Below, piece by piece: positions 56,060-64,000 of a stretch of 64,000 bases of DNA; positions within the stretch are counted from its first letter, which is position 1, and the number at the start of each line of letters is the position of its first letter. Source of the DNA: Frigidibacter albus (GTDB taxonomy: Bacteria; Pseudomonadota; Alphaproteobacteria; Rhodobacterales; Rhodobacteraceae); NCBI RefSeq assembly GCF_009908165.1, contig NZ_JAAAUC010000002.1:372001-436000 (forward strand), given 5' to 3'. The notes beneath the pieces are model-generated. The model ran no database searches. It saw only the letters and a list, made by a program, of their open reading frames with translations, and was not told the origin of the DNA. Both the position numbers and the translations under genes were made by a program.

Positions 56060-57400
56060 TCAGCAGCGCAGATCGTTGGTCAGCCCGAAGGCCATCAGCG
56101 ACAGCACCAGCGCCAGCCCCACCAGCATCAGCACCCGCATCACCCCGTCCGGCGGCGGTTTGCCCGCGACCCATTCCCAGGCGTGGAACACCAGATGCCC
56201 GCCATCCAGCACCGGAATCGGGAACAGGTTCATCAGCCCCACCGCGGTGGACAGCACCGCGAGGAACCAGATGAAATCGGCAAAGCCCGCGCTCGCTGCC
56301 GCGCCCGAGGTTTCGGCGATGCCGATCGGGCCGCGCAGGTTGCACGACGAGATTGCCCCGGTGATCATGTGCGACAGCGCCGAAAGCGAGGAGGTGACGA
56401 CGAAGGACACCTGCCCCGCGCCCGCGCTGACCGCTTCGAGCGGACCGACGCTGCGGGTGACGGGTTCGAAGAAGAAGCCGCCGCCGATGCCGATCAGGTA
56501 GCGCGTCTCGAATCCGCCCGTCCGCAGCGGCAGGTCGGTGCGTTTGGGGGTCAGCGTCACCTCGAACTCTGCCTCGCCGTCGCGCCAGACCCGCAGGTCC
56601 AGCGGGCTGCCGCCTGCCGTCTTCACGATCCCCTGCAGCTCGGCAAAGCTGCGCACCGGGGCGCCGTTGATCGCCAGGATCACATCGCCCTCGCGCAGGC
56701 CCGCGGCCATCGCCGCGCTATCGGGGGTGACGGCGTTGATGCGGGCGGGATAGACCGCCGGCCCCTCGACCGTGGTCTCGGCCCCGGCCCGCGCCACCAG
56801 ATACTGCATCCGCTCCAGCGCCGGGAATTCGTCGGCCACGTCCTGCACTGCCGGATAGTCCGGGGTCGGGCGGCCTTCGATGGCGCGGATCTCGTCCCCG
56901 GTTTCCAGCTCGCCGATGCCGCCGGGCAGCGCATAGGTGCTGCCGATGCTGGGCGTGTTGGTGGCAACGCCCGAGAACATGAAGATCCCGGCAAAGAGGG
57001 CAATCGACAGGATGAAGTTGAACACCGGCCCCGCCGCCACCGTCGCGGCTCGCGCCCAGAGCGGCGCGCCATGCATGGTGTGGCGCTTTTCCGTGGGGGT
57101 CAGATGCGACATCGTCTCTTCATCTGCCCCGGCCGAGGCGGCGTTGGCATCGCCGAGGAACTTGACATAGCCCCCCAGCGGCAGCGCCGCCACCTGCCAG
57201 CGGGTGCCGCGCCGGTCCACCCAGGAATACAGCACCGGCCCGAAGCCGATGCTGAACACCTCGGCATGGATCCCGGACCAGCGGCCGATGATGTAATGGC
57301 CGTATTCATGCACCGCGACGATCACCGACAGCGCGATGACAAAGGCAGCAAGGGTGTAAAGAAGGTTTCCAAACGACGGAAGAAGGCTCAGAATATCCAC
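56060..57400 (-). CDS. rseP: RIP metalloprotease RseP (site-2 protease)
   Basis: The 446-residue inner-membrane zinc protease cuts regulatory proteins within the membrane. The active site H31-E-Y-G-H35 is in the first membrane segment, and the second motif FPIPVLDGGHL is near the C-terminus. One or two PDZ domains lie in between (about 205-290). In alphaproteobacteria it acts on anti-sigma or cell-cycle proteins. The sequence SLGSTYALP-like region shows a normal layout. It starts 11 bases after dxr. Confidence 0.94.
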   Translation of the reverse strand: MDILSLLPSFGNLLYTLAAFVIALSVIVAVHEYGHYIIGRWSGIHAEVFSIGFGPVLYSWVDRRGTRWQVAALPLGGYVKFLGDANAASAGADEETMSHLTPTEKRHTMHGAPLWARAATVAAGPVFNFILSIALFAGIFMFSGVATNTPSIGSTYALPGGIGELETGDEIRAIEGRPTPDYPAVQDVADEFPALERMQYLVARAGAETTVEGPAVYPARINAVTPDSAAMAAGLREGDVILAINGAPVRSFAELQGIVKTAGGSPLDLRVWRDGEAEFEVTLTPKRTDLPLRTGGFETRYLIGIGGGFFFEPVTRSVGPLEAVSAGAGQVSFVVTSSLSALSHMITGAISSCNLRGPIGIAETSGAAASAGFADFIWFLAVLSTAVGLMNLFPIPVLDGGHLVFHAWEWVAGKPPPDGVMRVLMLVGLALVLSLMAFGLTNDLRC

Positions 57401-57410
57401 AGGGTCTGCC

Positions 57411-58601
57411 TCAAATACGCGCCGAGGCGATCACCGCCTCCGCCAGTCGCCGCGCTTCGCGGTCTGCTTGCCGCAGGTTATCAAGGCTGATCGTGGCAAT
57501 TCCAAGCCCCGTTTGGGCTGACATTCGCGCGAGGACATCTTCCACCACGCCCGCCATTCCCGGGAAAGACAGCTGCCCGGCGATGAAGGCGTCCAGCGCC
57601 GCCTCTTTCGCGGCATTGAACGCCGCGCCCGCCAACCCGCGGATCGCCATCACCTCGCGCGCAAGGGTCAGCGCGGGGTAGCGGGCCGGGTCCGGCGCGG
57701 CAAAGCTCAGCCGGCCGATCTGCGCAAGGTCGAGCCGCGCCACCGGCAGGTGGGCGCGGTCGGGCCAGTTCAGCGCGTAGCCGATGGCGTGGCGCATGTC
57801 AGGCGCGCCCAGATGCGCCATCAGCGCGCCGTCGCGGAAGCCGACCAGCGCATGCACCAGCGATTCGGGGTGGACCAGCACCTCGATCAATTCGGGGGCG
57901 ACATTGAAATATTCCCGCGTTTCAATGACTTCCAGCGCCTTGTTGAACATCGACGCGCTGTCGATGGTGATGCGCTGGCCCATCGCCCAGTTCGGATGGG
58001 TCGACGCCTCGGCCACGCTCGCCTGCGCCAGCCGCTCCAGCGGCCAGTCGCGGAAGGCGCCGCCGCTGGCGGTGATGATGATCCGCTCCACCGCGGCGAT
58101 CTCCTCGCCTGCCAGCGCCTGGAACACCGCCGAATGCTCGCTGTCCACCGGCAGGATCCGCGCGCCATGGGCGGCGGCTGTTTCCATCAACAAGGGACCG
58201 GCGGTGACAAGGCTCTCCTTGTTGGCCAGCGCCAGTGTGCGCCCATGTCGCAGCGCGGCAAGGCCGGGCGCAAGGCCCGCGAAGCCGACAATCGCGCTCA
58301 TCACCCAATCGGCAGGCCGGTCCGCCGCCTCGACCAGCGCCGCCTCGCCTGCCGCCGCCTCGACGCCGGAGCCGGCGAGTGCCTCCCGCAGCGCGGGCAG
58401 ACAGGTGGGATCGGCGGTCACGGCAACCTCGGCCCGCAGCGCGCGGGCCATCTCGGCGAGCCGCGCCACATTGCGGGCGCCGGTCAGCGCGACGGTGTGG
58501 AAGGCCGCCGGCCCGCCCGCGCGCATCACCAGATCGAAGGTCGATTCGCCGATGGAGCCGGTGGCCCCGAAGATCGAGATGGAACGAGGGGCTGCCGTCA
58601 T
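57411..58601 (-). CDS. dxr: 1-deoxy-D-xylulose 5-phosphate reductoisomerase
   Basis: The 396-residue enzyme converts DXP to MEP in the non-mevalonate isoprenoid pathway using NADPH. The nucleotide fold GATGSIGESTFDLV starts at residue 12. The conserved ANKESLV, the metal-binding DSEHSA and the substrate loop HPNWAMG are present. ATG 58601 lies one base after the cdsA stop. The upstream uppS and cdsA genes consume isoprenoid and phospholipid precursors, which fits the cluster. Confidence 0.95.
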   Translation of the reverse strand: MTAAPRSISIFGATGSIGESTFDLVMRAGGPAAFHTVALTGARNVARLAEMARALRAEVAVTADPTCLPALREALAGSGVEAAAGEAALVEAADRPADWVMSAIVGFAGLAPGLAALRHGRTLALANKESLVTAGPLLMETAAAHGARILPVDSEHSAVFQALAGEEIAAVERIIITASGGAFRDWPLERLAQASVAEASTHPNWAMGQRITIDSASMFNKALEVIETREYFNVAPELIEVLVHPESLVHALVGFRDGALMAHLGAPDMRHAIGYALNWPDRAHLPVARLDLAQIGRLSFAAPDPARYPALTLAREVMAIRGLAGAAFNAAKEAALDAFIAGQLSFPGMAGVVEDVLARMSAQTGLGIATISLDNLRQADREARRLAEAVIASARI

Positions 58602-58602
58602 G

Positions 58603-59469
58603 TCAGAACCGCACCACCGGGACATCCACCACCTGCGCCACCAGCAGCATCAGCAGCGCCGCGCCCAGAAGCCCGTCGAACCGGTCCAGCAATCCGCCAT
58701 GCCCCGGAATCAGGCGCGAGCTGTCCTTGACCCCCGCCCGCCGCTTGATCGCGCTTTCGGCAATGTCGCCCATCTGCGCGGCCAATGCCAGCGCGGCGGA
58801 AATCCAGGGCAGGTCCGGCCCCGCGGTCGTGAACTGGCCGAAGGCAAGGCCCACCAGCGCCGCCCCGATCCAGCCCGCCACCGTGCCCGACCAGGTTTTC
58901 TTCGGGCTGATCCGCGGCCAGAATTTCGGCCCGCCAAAGGCCTTGCCGGCGAAATACCCGGCGATGTCTGTAACCACCACCACCGCGACCAGCCAGGCCA
59001 GCCACAGCACGCCATGATCGGCGCGGAAGGACACCAGGCCATAGGCCGCCTGCAACACCGCCAGCGAATAGAGCACGAACAGCAACCGGTCCCGCATCGG
59101 TACCAGCGGCGAGGCCAGCGCGGGCAAGAGCAGCAGCAGCCCGCCCCAGCCCCAGCCCCAATAGCCGACACCGCCGCCCTGCCCCGGCCAGACCTGCGCC
59201 AGCACCAGCGCGGCCAGAAGGCCACCGCCCGCCAGCAACCCCAGCCCACGCGCCGGCATCGCTCTGCCAGGAGGCGCGGCCAGCATCGCCGCCAGCTCCC
59301 ACACCATAAGCCCGGCGGCGACGATCGCCAGCCCGGCGAACCACCAGCCGCCGGCCCAGATCAGCACCAGCCCGCCGCCTGCCATGACAAGGCCCGAGAT
59401 CAGCCGCGGGCCAAGATCGGCCCACCGCGCCGCGCGGCTCGGCGTCGGCTTCGGATCGCTGTCGGTCAT
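58603..59469 (-). CDS. cdsA: Phosphatidate cytidylyltransferase
   Basis: This 288-residue polytopic membrane enzyme makes CDP-diacylglycerol from phosphatidate and CTP for phospholipid synthesis. The family signature near the C-terminus is visible (SAIKRRAGVKDSSRLIPGHGG, with LLDRFDG after it). About eight hydrophobic segments precede it. It is followed directly by dxr with one base between. A gap of 121 bases separates it from uppS. GC-rich stems such as CCCGGC/GCCGGG occur in that gap. Confidence 0.94.
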   Translation of the reverse strand: MTDSDPKPTPSRAARWADLGPRLISGLVMAGGGLVLIWAGGWWFAGLAIVAAGLMVWELAAMLAAPPGRAMPARGLGLLAGGGLLAALVLAQVWPGQGGGVGYWGWGWGGLLLLLPALASPLVPMRDRLLFVLYSLAVLQAAYGLVSFRADHGVLWLAWLVAVVVVTDIAGYFAGKAFGGPKFWPRISPKKTWSGTVAGWIGAALVGLAFGQFTTAGPDLPWISAALALAAQMGDIAESAIKRRAGVKDSSRLIPGHGGLLDRFDGLLGAALLMLLVAQVVDVPVVRF

Positions 59470-59590
59470 CTGGTCATGTCCTCCCTGCCCGGCCTGTCGC
59501 CGGGCGCGGTTGCGCCCCGTTGGCAGACTTGCCCGGCTTACCCGCCCGGCCCGCCGCTGCGCAATCCCCGAAGGCCGCGCGCGGCTGCGA

Positions 59591-60334
59591 CTATCCGGTC
59601 AGCACGCCGCCAAAGCGCCGCTCGCGCGTGCCGAAGCGCCCGACGATTTCCCCCAGCACGTCCGGGGTGAAATCCGGCCACAGCACCGGGGTGAATTCGT
59701 ATTCGGCATAGGCCGCCTGCCAAGGCAGGAAGTTCGAGGTCCGCGTCTCGCCCGAGGTGCGGACCACCAGATCCGGGTCGGGAAAGCCCGCGGTATCGAG
59801 CCGCGCCGTCAGCGCCGCCTCATCGGCGGCCTCGGGCGCCAGCACGCCAGAGGCCACATCCTCGCACATCCGCCGCGCGGCGCGCAGCAGCTCGTCGCGC
59901 CCGCCATAGTTGATCGCCACGGTGAAGTTCACGCGGGAATTGCCGGCGGTGCGCGCCTCGATCCCCGCCATCAGCTTTTGCAGCTTGGGGTCCAGCCGCT
60001 CGCGCGCGCCGATGAAGCGCAGCCGCACGCCCTCGGCCGACATCGCATCGGCCTCGCGTTCGATATAGCGCGCGAAAATGCCCATCAGGCCAAGCACTTC
60101 CTCGGTGGAGCGCTTCCAGTTCTCGGTGGAAAAGGCATAGACCGTCAACCAGTCGATCCCAAGGTCCGGGCAGGCGCGGACGATCTCCTTGACCCGTTCC
60201 GCCCCCTTGCGATGGCCGACCAGCCGCGGCCAGCCGCGATTGGTGGCCCACCGGCCGTTGCCATCCATGATGATGGCCACATGCGCGGGCCCGCATCCCG
60301 ATGGTGCCTTGTCTTTCACGTCCTTGGCGGCCAT
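59591..60334 (-). CDS. uppS: Isoprenyl transferase (undecaprenyl diphosphate synthase)
   Basis: The 247-residue cis-prenyltransferase extends farnesyl diphosphate to the undecaprenyl carrier used for peptidoglycan and O-antigen assembly. The catalytic aspartate is D24 in IIMDGNGRWA. The conserved blocks YAFSTENWKR, NYGGRDEL and RTSGETRTSNFLPWQ follow. The last block carries T-S-N instead of the more common L-S-N, a small deviation. It follows frr on the same strand after about 50 bases. Confidence 0.94.
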   Translation of the reverse strand: MAAKDVKDKAPSGCGPAHVAIIMDGNGRWATNRGWPRLVGHRKGAERVKEIVRACPDLGIDWLTVYAFSTENWKRSTEEVLGLMGIFARYIEREADAMSAEGVRLRFIGARERLDPKLQKLMAGIEARTAGNSRVNFTVAINYGGRDELLRAARRMCEDVASGVLAPEAADEAALTARLDTAGFPDPDLVVRTSGETRTSNFLPWQAAYAEYEFTPVLWPDFTPDVLGEIVGRFGTRERRFGGVLTG

Positions 60335-60388
60335 CGGGCCTAGTCCTCGCTAGGGTTGAGAAGGGATCGGCACGGCGGCTGCCGCAGC

Positions 60389-60952
60389 CTAGACCTGCAT
60401 GATCTCGGCCTGCTTGGAATCGAGCGCGCTGTCCACCGCGGCGATGGCCTTGTCGGTCAGCGCCTGAACCTCGGCGGACCAGAACTTCTGGTCATCCTCG
60501 CTCATGCCATCGGCCTTGGCCTTCTTGATCTGGTCCATGCCGTCGCGGCGCACGTTGCGCACGGCGACGCGGGCATGTTCGGCATATTGCGCGGCGACCC
60601 GGGTCAGGTCGCGGCGGCGCTCCTCGTTCAGTTCGGGGATCGGCAGCATGATGATGGTGCCATTGGTCTGCGGGTTGATGCCGAGCCCGCTTTCGCGGAT
60701 CGCCTTTTCAACCTTGTTGACCATGCCCTTGTCCCAGATGTTGATCGTGACCATCCGCGGTTCGGGCACGTTCACGGTGCCAAGCTGGTTGATCGGCGTC
60801 ATCTGGCCGTAGGCATCGACCTGGATCGGCTCGACCAGCGAGGCCGAGGCGCGGCCGGTGCGCAGCGAGGAGAATTCTGTGCGCAGCGAGGCCATGGCCC
60901 CTTCCATGCGGCGGTTGAGGTCGTCCATGTCGATCTCGATATCGTCGGCCAT
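60389..60952 (-). CDS. frr: Ribosome recycling factor
   Basis: This 187-residue protein splits post-termination ribosomes with EF-G. It has the family pattern: an N-terminal helix ([18 protein letters not shown]), the hinge region [20 protein letters not shown], and a C-terminal three-helix bundle ending KQAEIMQV. It follows pyrH after about 70 bases. Length and sequence are typical. Confidence 0.96.
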   Translation of the reverse strand: MADDIEIDMDDLNRRMEGAMASLRTEFSSLRTGRASASLVEPIQVDAYGQMTPINQLGTVNVPEPRMVTINIWDKGMVNKVEKAIRESGLGINPQTNGTIIMLPIPELNEERRRDLTRVAAQYAEHARVAVRNVRRDGMDQIKKAKADGMSEDDQKFWSAEVQALTDKAIAAVDSALDSKQAEIMQV

Positions 60953-61020
60953 GTGTCGTGTTTCCCGTCAGTTTGCCTTGGACGCCGCTATAACCGAGCC
61001 GATTGCCGAAAGATAGGGCA

Positions 61021-61764
61021 TCATCCTTTCACAAGCGTATACGTGCCCCGGCCCGCAAGGATGCCGAGGAAGCCGCCCGGCTCGTCGAGCGAGAACACGA
61101 TGATCGGCAGGTTGTTGTCCCGCGCCAGCGCGATGGCCGAGGCATCCATGACCCCCAGATGCTTTTGCAACACCTCGTCATAGCTGACCTTGTCATAGCG
61201 CTTGGCATCGGCGTGTTTCTTGGGATCCTTGTCATAGACCCCGTCGACCTTGGTGCCCTTGAAGATCGCCTGGCAGGTCATCTCGTTGGCGCGCAGCGTG
61301 GCGGCGGTATCGGTGGTGAAATAGGGGTTGCCGGTGCCCGCGGCAAAGATCACGACGCGGCCCTTCTCGAGGTGGCGCACGGCGCGGCGGCGGATGTAGG
61401 GCTCGCAGACCTGATCCATCGGGATCGCCGAGATCACGCGGGTGTGGATGTCCAGCGCCTCCAGCGCCGATTGCATCGCCAGCGCGTTCATCACCGTCGC
61501 CAGCATCCCCATGTAATCGGCCGTCGTCCGCTCCATCCCCTGCGCCGAGCCTGCCAGCCCGCGGAAGATATTGCCGCCGCCGATCACCATGCAGATCTCG
61601 ACCCCGAGGTCATGGACCGACTTCACCTCTTGGGCGATGCGCGCCACGGTCGGCGGGTGCAGACCGTAGCCCTGATCGCCCATCAGCGCCTCGCCGGAGA
61701 TTTTCAGCAGCACACGCTTGTAGCTGACCTGCGGTTCGTCCGCCGCCTGTTGCATCATGGTCAT
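61021..61764 (-). CDS. pyrH: Uridylate kinase
   Basis: The 247-residue bacterial UMP kinase of the amino acid kinase fold phosphorylates UMP with ATP. Motifs are [29 protein letters not shown] with [20 protein letters not shown], and [15 protein letters not shown]. It heads the long minus-strand cluster with frr, as in most bacteria. The divergent miaA gene lies 142 bases away. The stop is TGA 61021, after LVKG. Confidence 0.96.
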   Translation of the reverse strand: MTMMQQAADEPQVSYKRVLLKISGEALMGDQGYGLHPPTVARIAQEVKSVHDLGVEICMVIGGGNIFRGLAGSAQGMERTTADYMGMLATVMNALAMQSALEALDIHTRVISAIPMDQVCEPYIRRRAVRHLEKGRVVIFAAGTGNPYFTTDTAATLRANEMTCQAIFKGTKVDGVYDKDPKKHADAKRYDKVSYDEVLQKHLGVMDASAIALARDNNLPIIVFSLDEPGGFLGILAGRGTYTLVKG

Positions 61765-61906
61765 CTCTGTCGCCTCGCTTGCCGCTGTCCTGATCGCCGG
61801 GCAAGATGCGCCAAATCGTCCCGGGGTTCAACGGGGCACGCGGGAGAAATGCTGCATTGCGGCATATCTGCACGTGGAAGTTGCATGAGGGAGGGGCGGT
61901 AGTACA

Positions 61907-62782
61907 TTGGAATTGCTGAAGGATCTCCCGTCCGACATGCCGGTGGTGATCGCCGGGCCCACCGCAAGCGGAAAATCCGCGCTCGCGCTGCAGATCGCCG
62001 AACGGCAGGGCGGCGTCATCGTCAATGCCGATGCGCTGCAGGTCTGGGGCTGCTGGCGGGTGCTGACGGCGCGGCCGTGCGCCGAGGAGGAAGCCCGGGC
62101 GCCGCATCTCCTCTATGGCCATCTGCCCCGCGGGGCGGAGTATTCCGTGGGCCACTGGCTGCGCGAGGTGGCTGGCGTGCTGGCGGGGGCCGAGCGGCCG
62201 ATCATCGTCGGCGGCACCGGGCTGTACCTGACCGCGCTGACCGAGGGGCTGGCCGAGATCCCTGCGGTGCCGGCAGAGGTGCGCGCCGAAGCGGATGCCC
62301 GGATCGTGGCCGGCAGAGTGGCCGCGATGCTGGCGGAACTGGACGACGCCACCCGCGCCCGGATCGACGTGCAGAACCCCGCCCGCATCCAGCGTGCCTG
62401 GGAGGTGCAGCGCGCCACCGGCCAGGGCCTCGCGGCGTGGCAGGCCGCGACCGGCCCCGCCCTGCTGCCCCCCGCCAGCGCCCGGCTGCTGGTGCTGGAG
62501 GCCGGGCGCGACTGGCTGGCGGAGCGGATCGACCGGCGGTTCCGGGCGATGCTGGAGGCAGGCGCGCTGGAGGAGGCGCGGGCGGTGCTGCCGGACTGGG
62601 CGCCCGCAGCGCCCTGGGCCAGGGCCATCGGAGCGCCGGAGCTGATCGCGCATCTGCGGGGGGAGATGGGGCTCGAGGATGCCGTGACCGCGGCGCAGGC
62701 CTCGAGCCGGCAATATGCCAAGCGGCAGCGGACATGGTTCCGGGCGCGGATGCGCGGATGGGAGACGGTGGCGGCTGGCTGA
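61907..62782 (+). CDS. miaA: tRNA dimethylallyltransferase
   Basis: The 291-residue enzyme adds the isopentenyl group to A37 of tRNAs that read codons starting with U. The P-loop [10 protein letters not shown] is at residues 17-26, with VNADALQVW and [14 protein letters not shown] following. The frame begins at TTG 61907, with GAGGGG about ten bases upstream; ATG 61937 would give a start directly before the P-loop strand and is possible. The tRNA-Leu(CAA) in this window is a likely substrate. It is followed at once by a hairpin and by repeat copy F. Confidence 0.9.
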   Translation: MELLKDLPSDMPVVIAGPTASGKSALALQIAERQGGVIVNADALQVWGCWRVLTARPCAEEEARAPHLLYGHLPRGAEYSVGHWLREVAGVLAGAERPIIVGGTGLYLTALTEGLAEIPAVPAEVRAEADARIVAGRVAAMLAELDDATRARIDVQNPARIQRAWEVQRATGQGLAAWQAATGPALLPPASARLLVLEAGRDWLAERIDRRFRAMLEAGALEEARAVLPDWAPAAPWARAIGAPELIAHLRGEMGLEDAVTAAQASSRQYAKRQRTWFRARMRGWETVAAG

Positions 62783-62819
62783 AGAAGCGGGGGCCTTCTG
62801 CCCCACATGAAACCAAGAG

Positions 62820-62871
62820 GCGGGGGGCCTTCTGCCCCCCGCGCCCCCCGAGGATATTTGGAAAAGGCAAA
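62820..62871 (+). repeat. AGGATATTT-family intergenic repeat, copy F
   Basis: Hairpin GCGGGGGGC/GCCCCCCGC around CTTCT (62820-62842) is followed by GCCCCCCGAGGATATTTGG, but the tail reads AAAAGGCAAAG instead of CCAGCAAGAA. A related partial hairpin, GGGGGCC/CCCC, lies just before it at 62789-62804. It is 3' of miaA. Confidence 0.8.
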
Positions 62872-63039
62872 GGGGAAGGCGGGGTTTCGCTGGCGTTGCC
62901 GATTGGTCACGGCGCGGGGCGCTTGCCGAATCGGTTGCATTCGGGCTTGGTTTCTTGCAGCGCGCTGCCCTAGAATCGGTGTCGAGTAGCGGTGCGGTGA
63001 AAACCGGCACCTGGCCCGACCGGAAGGATCCCCTGCCCC

Positions 63040-63891
63040 GTGAAACTGTTTTCCGGCCCCCCGCTTTCGCAATTCGCTGCCCCGGTCCCGCCGGAGCGGG
63101 CGGATATCCGGCTGGTGCCGATCCCGCGGCTGGCGGCCGGCGGGCGCTGGCGGGTCGAGGCGATGCGCAGCTATTCCGAACCCCTGCTGCTGTGGTTCAC
63201 CCGCGGCCAGGGCCGGATCACCGTCGCCGGTGTCACCCGCGGCTATGGCGCGCATAATGCCGTCTTCATTCCGGCGGGCGTGATGCATGGCTTCGAGATC
63301 GGCCATCAGGTGCATGGCACCGCGCTGTTCTTCGGGCGCGAGAGTGGGCTGGACCTGCCGCGCACCCCCCAGCATCTGCGCATCCGCGACGCGATTCCGC
63401 AGGGCGAGCTGTCCGGGATCCTCGACGCCGTGCAGCGCGAGATGGACAGCACGAAGCCCGGCCATGAACGGGCGGCGCGGCATCACCTCGGCCTCGTCGG
63501 GGTCTGGCTGGAGCGGCAGCTGGCCGAGGCGGCGGCCGATCCGGCCATCGCCGCCGCGCCCCGCCCGGATGCCGCGCGCAAGCTGGCCAACCGCTATACC
63601 GCGCTGCTGGAGCGCAAGTACCGCTCTGGCGCCAATGTCGGCGAGTTGGCGGCCGAACTGGGCGTCACCGCCACCCATCTGACGCGGGTGTGCAACCGCA
63701 CCTGCGGGCGCACCGCCCATGCACTTCTGGCCGACCGCAAGATGCACGAGGCCCGCCGCCTGCTGGCCGAGACCAAGCTGCCGGTGCAGGACGTGTCGGC
63801 CAGCCTCGGCTTTGCCTCGCCGGCCTATTTCACCCGCGCCTTCCAGGGCAGCACCGGCAAGACGCCGAGCGATTTCCGACGCCAGAACTGA
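63040..63891 (+). CDS. AraC-family transcriptional regulator with cupin sensing domain
   Basis: The 283-residue protein has an N-terminal cupin-like ligand domain (about 38-105, SEPLLLWFTRGQGRITVAG and AVFIPAGVMHGFEIG) and a C-terminal double helix-turn-helix domain (about 185-280). The latter shows ELGVTATHLTRVCNRTCGRT and the AraC signature LGFASPAYFTRAFQGSTGKTP. It starts at GTG 63040, with GGAAGG about 13 bases upstream. The gene has no visible partner operon in the window, so its inducer and targets are unknown. Confidence 0.87.
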   Translation: MKLFSGPPLSQFAAPVPPERADIRLVPIPRLAAGGRWRVEAMRSYSEPLLLWFTRGQGRITVAGVTRGYGAHNAVFIPAGVMHGFEIGHQVHGTALFFGRESGLDLPRTPQHLRIRDAIPQGELSGILDAVQREMDSTKPGHERAARHHLGLVGVWLERQLAEAAADPAIAAAPRPDAARKLANRYTALLERKYRSGANVGELAAELGVTATHLTRVCNRTCGRTAHALLADRKMHEARRLLAETKLPVQDVSASLGFASPAYFTRAFQGSTGKTPSDFRRQN

Positions 63892-63905
63892 CTGCATGAC
63901 TGACC

Positions 63906-63944
63906 GCCCCCATGCGCGGGCCGCGAGGCCCTTGCCGTGGGGGC
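63906..63944 (+). terminator. Terminator-like hairpin after the AraC regulator gene
   Basis: GCCCCCA (63906-63912) pairs with TGGGGGC (63938-63944), enclosing a second stem GGGCC/GGCCC around GCGA. It begins about 15 bases after the stop. No T-run follows directly. No gene is visible in the remaining bases to the window edge. Confidence 0.55.
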
Positions 63945-64000
63945 AGGCCGATTTAACGCCGCCCTTGGGGTTGACCCGAGGGCATCGGTCCGTTTTGTTG

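Overview
Organism and overall character: the window is GC-rich, gene-dense chromosomal DNA that looks like a member of the Rhodobacteraceae (Paracoccus/Rhodobacter/Gemmobacter type). The grounds are the alphaproteobacterial envelope gene order pyrH-frr-uppS-cdsA-dxr-rseP-bamA-ompH-fabZ-lpxA-lpxI-lpxB, LpxI rather than LpxH, a class II DAHP synthase, a Usg protein, a Cox15-type heme A synthase, Hint/RTX secreted proteins, and a dispersed intergenic repeat with a conserved AGGATATTT core. The genus call is inference. No prophage, CRISPR array or conjugative module was seen. Layout, 1-10.8 kb: the C-terminal end of a ComEC-like protein, a YqaE/Pmp3 mini membrane protein, a ureohydrolase (agmatinase family), ctaA followed by an M32 carboxypeptidase, an exported protein of unknown function, gyrA (minus strand), usg, dsbB, a neutral zinc metallopeptidase and a tRNA-Leu(CAA). 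10.8-17.6 kb: an apparently non-coding stretch of about 1.15 kb, then three consecutive genes for Hint (hedgehog/intein) proteins. The outer two carry RTX-type calcium-binding repeats; the middle one is almost only a Hint domain. This is the most unusual locus in the window. 17.6-28 kb: minus-strand genes for a MobA-like nucleotidyltransferase, a large FAD/GcvT demethylating oxidoreductase and a complete liv-type ABC transporter, preceded by a GNAT acetyltransferase and a GlxA/GbdR-like AraC regulator. Together they suggest uptake and oxidation of an N-methylated compound. 28-38.5 kb: class II DAHP synthase, YicC, gmk, a gamma-carbonic-anhydrase-like protein, a PhoR-like kinase, a di-heme peroxidase with an IS30-family element inserted just behind it, an L,D-transpeptidase lipoprotein and rpe. 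38.5-41.8 kb: a metallo-beta-lactamase-fold persulfide-dioxygenase-like protein, a DUF442 sulfurtransferase-like protein and a SulP transporter form a likely sulfide/persulfide disposal cluster. 41.9-48.5 kb: cysS-cimA-NDUFAF6-like operon (minus), an aminotransferase, and a LysE exporter with an Lrp-type regulator whose reading frames look damaged. 48.6-61.8 kb: the large minus-strand envelope cluster from pyrH to alaE, covering nucleotide and translation functions, isoprenoid and phospholipid synthesis, outer membrane assembly and lipid A. 61.9-64 kb: miaA and an AraC regulator. Six copies of the AGGATATTT repeat lie between genes. Reading frames, motifs and inverted repeats were read by eye from the sequence. 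Functional names rest on recalled family features, not on database searches.
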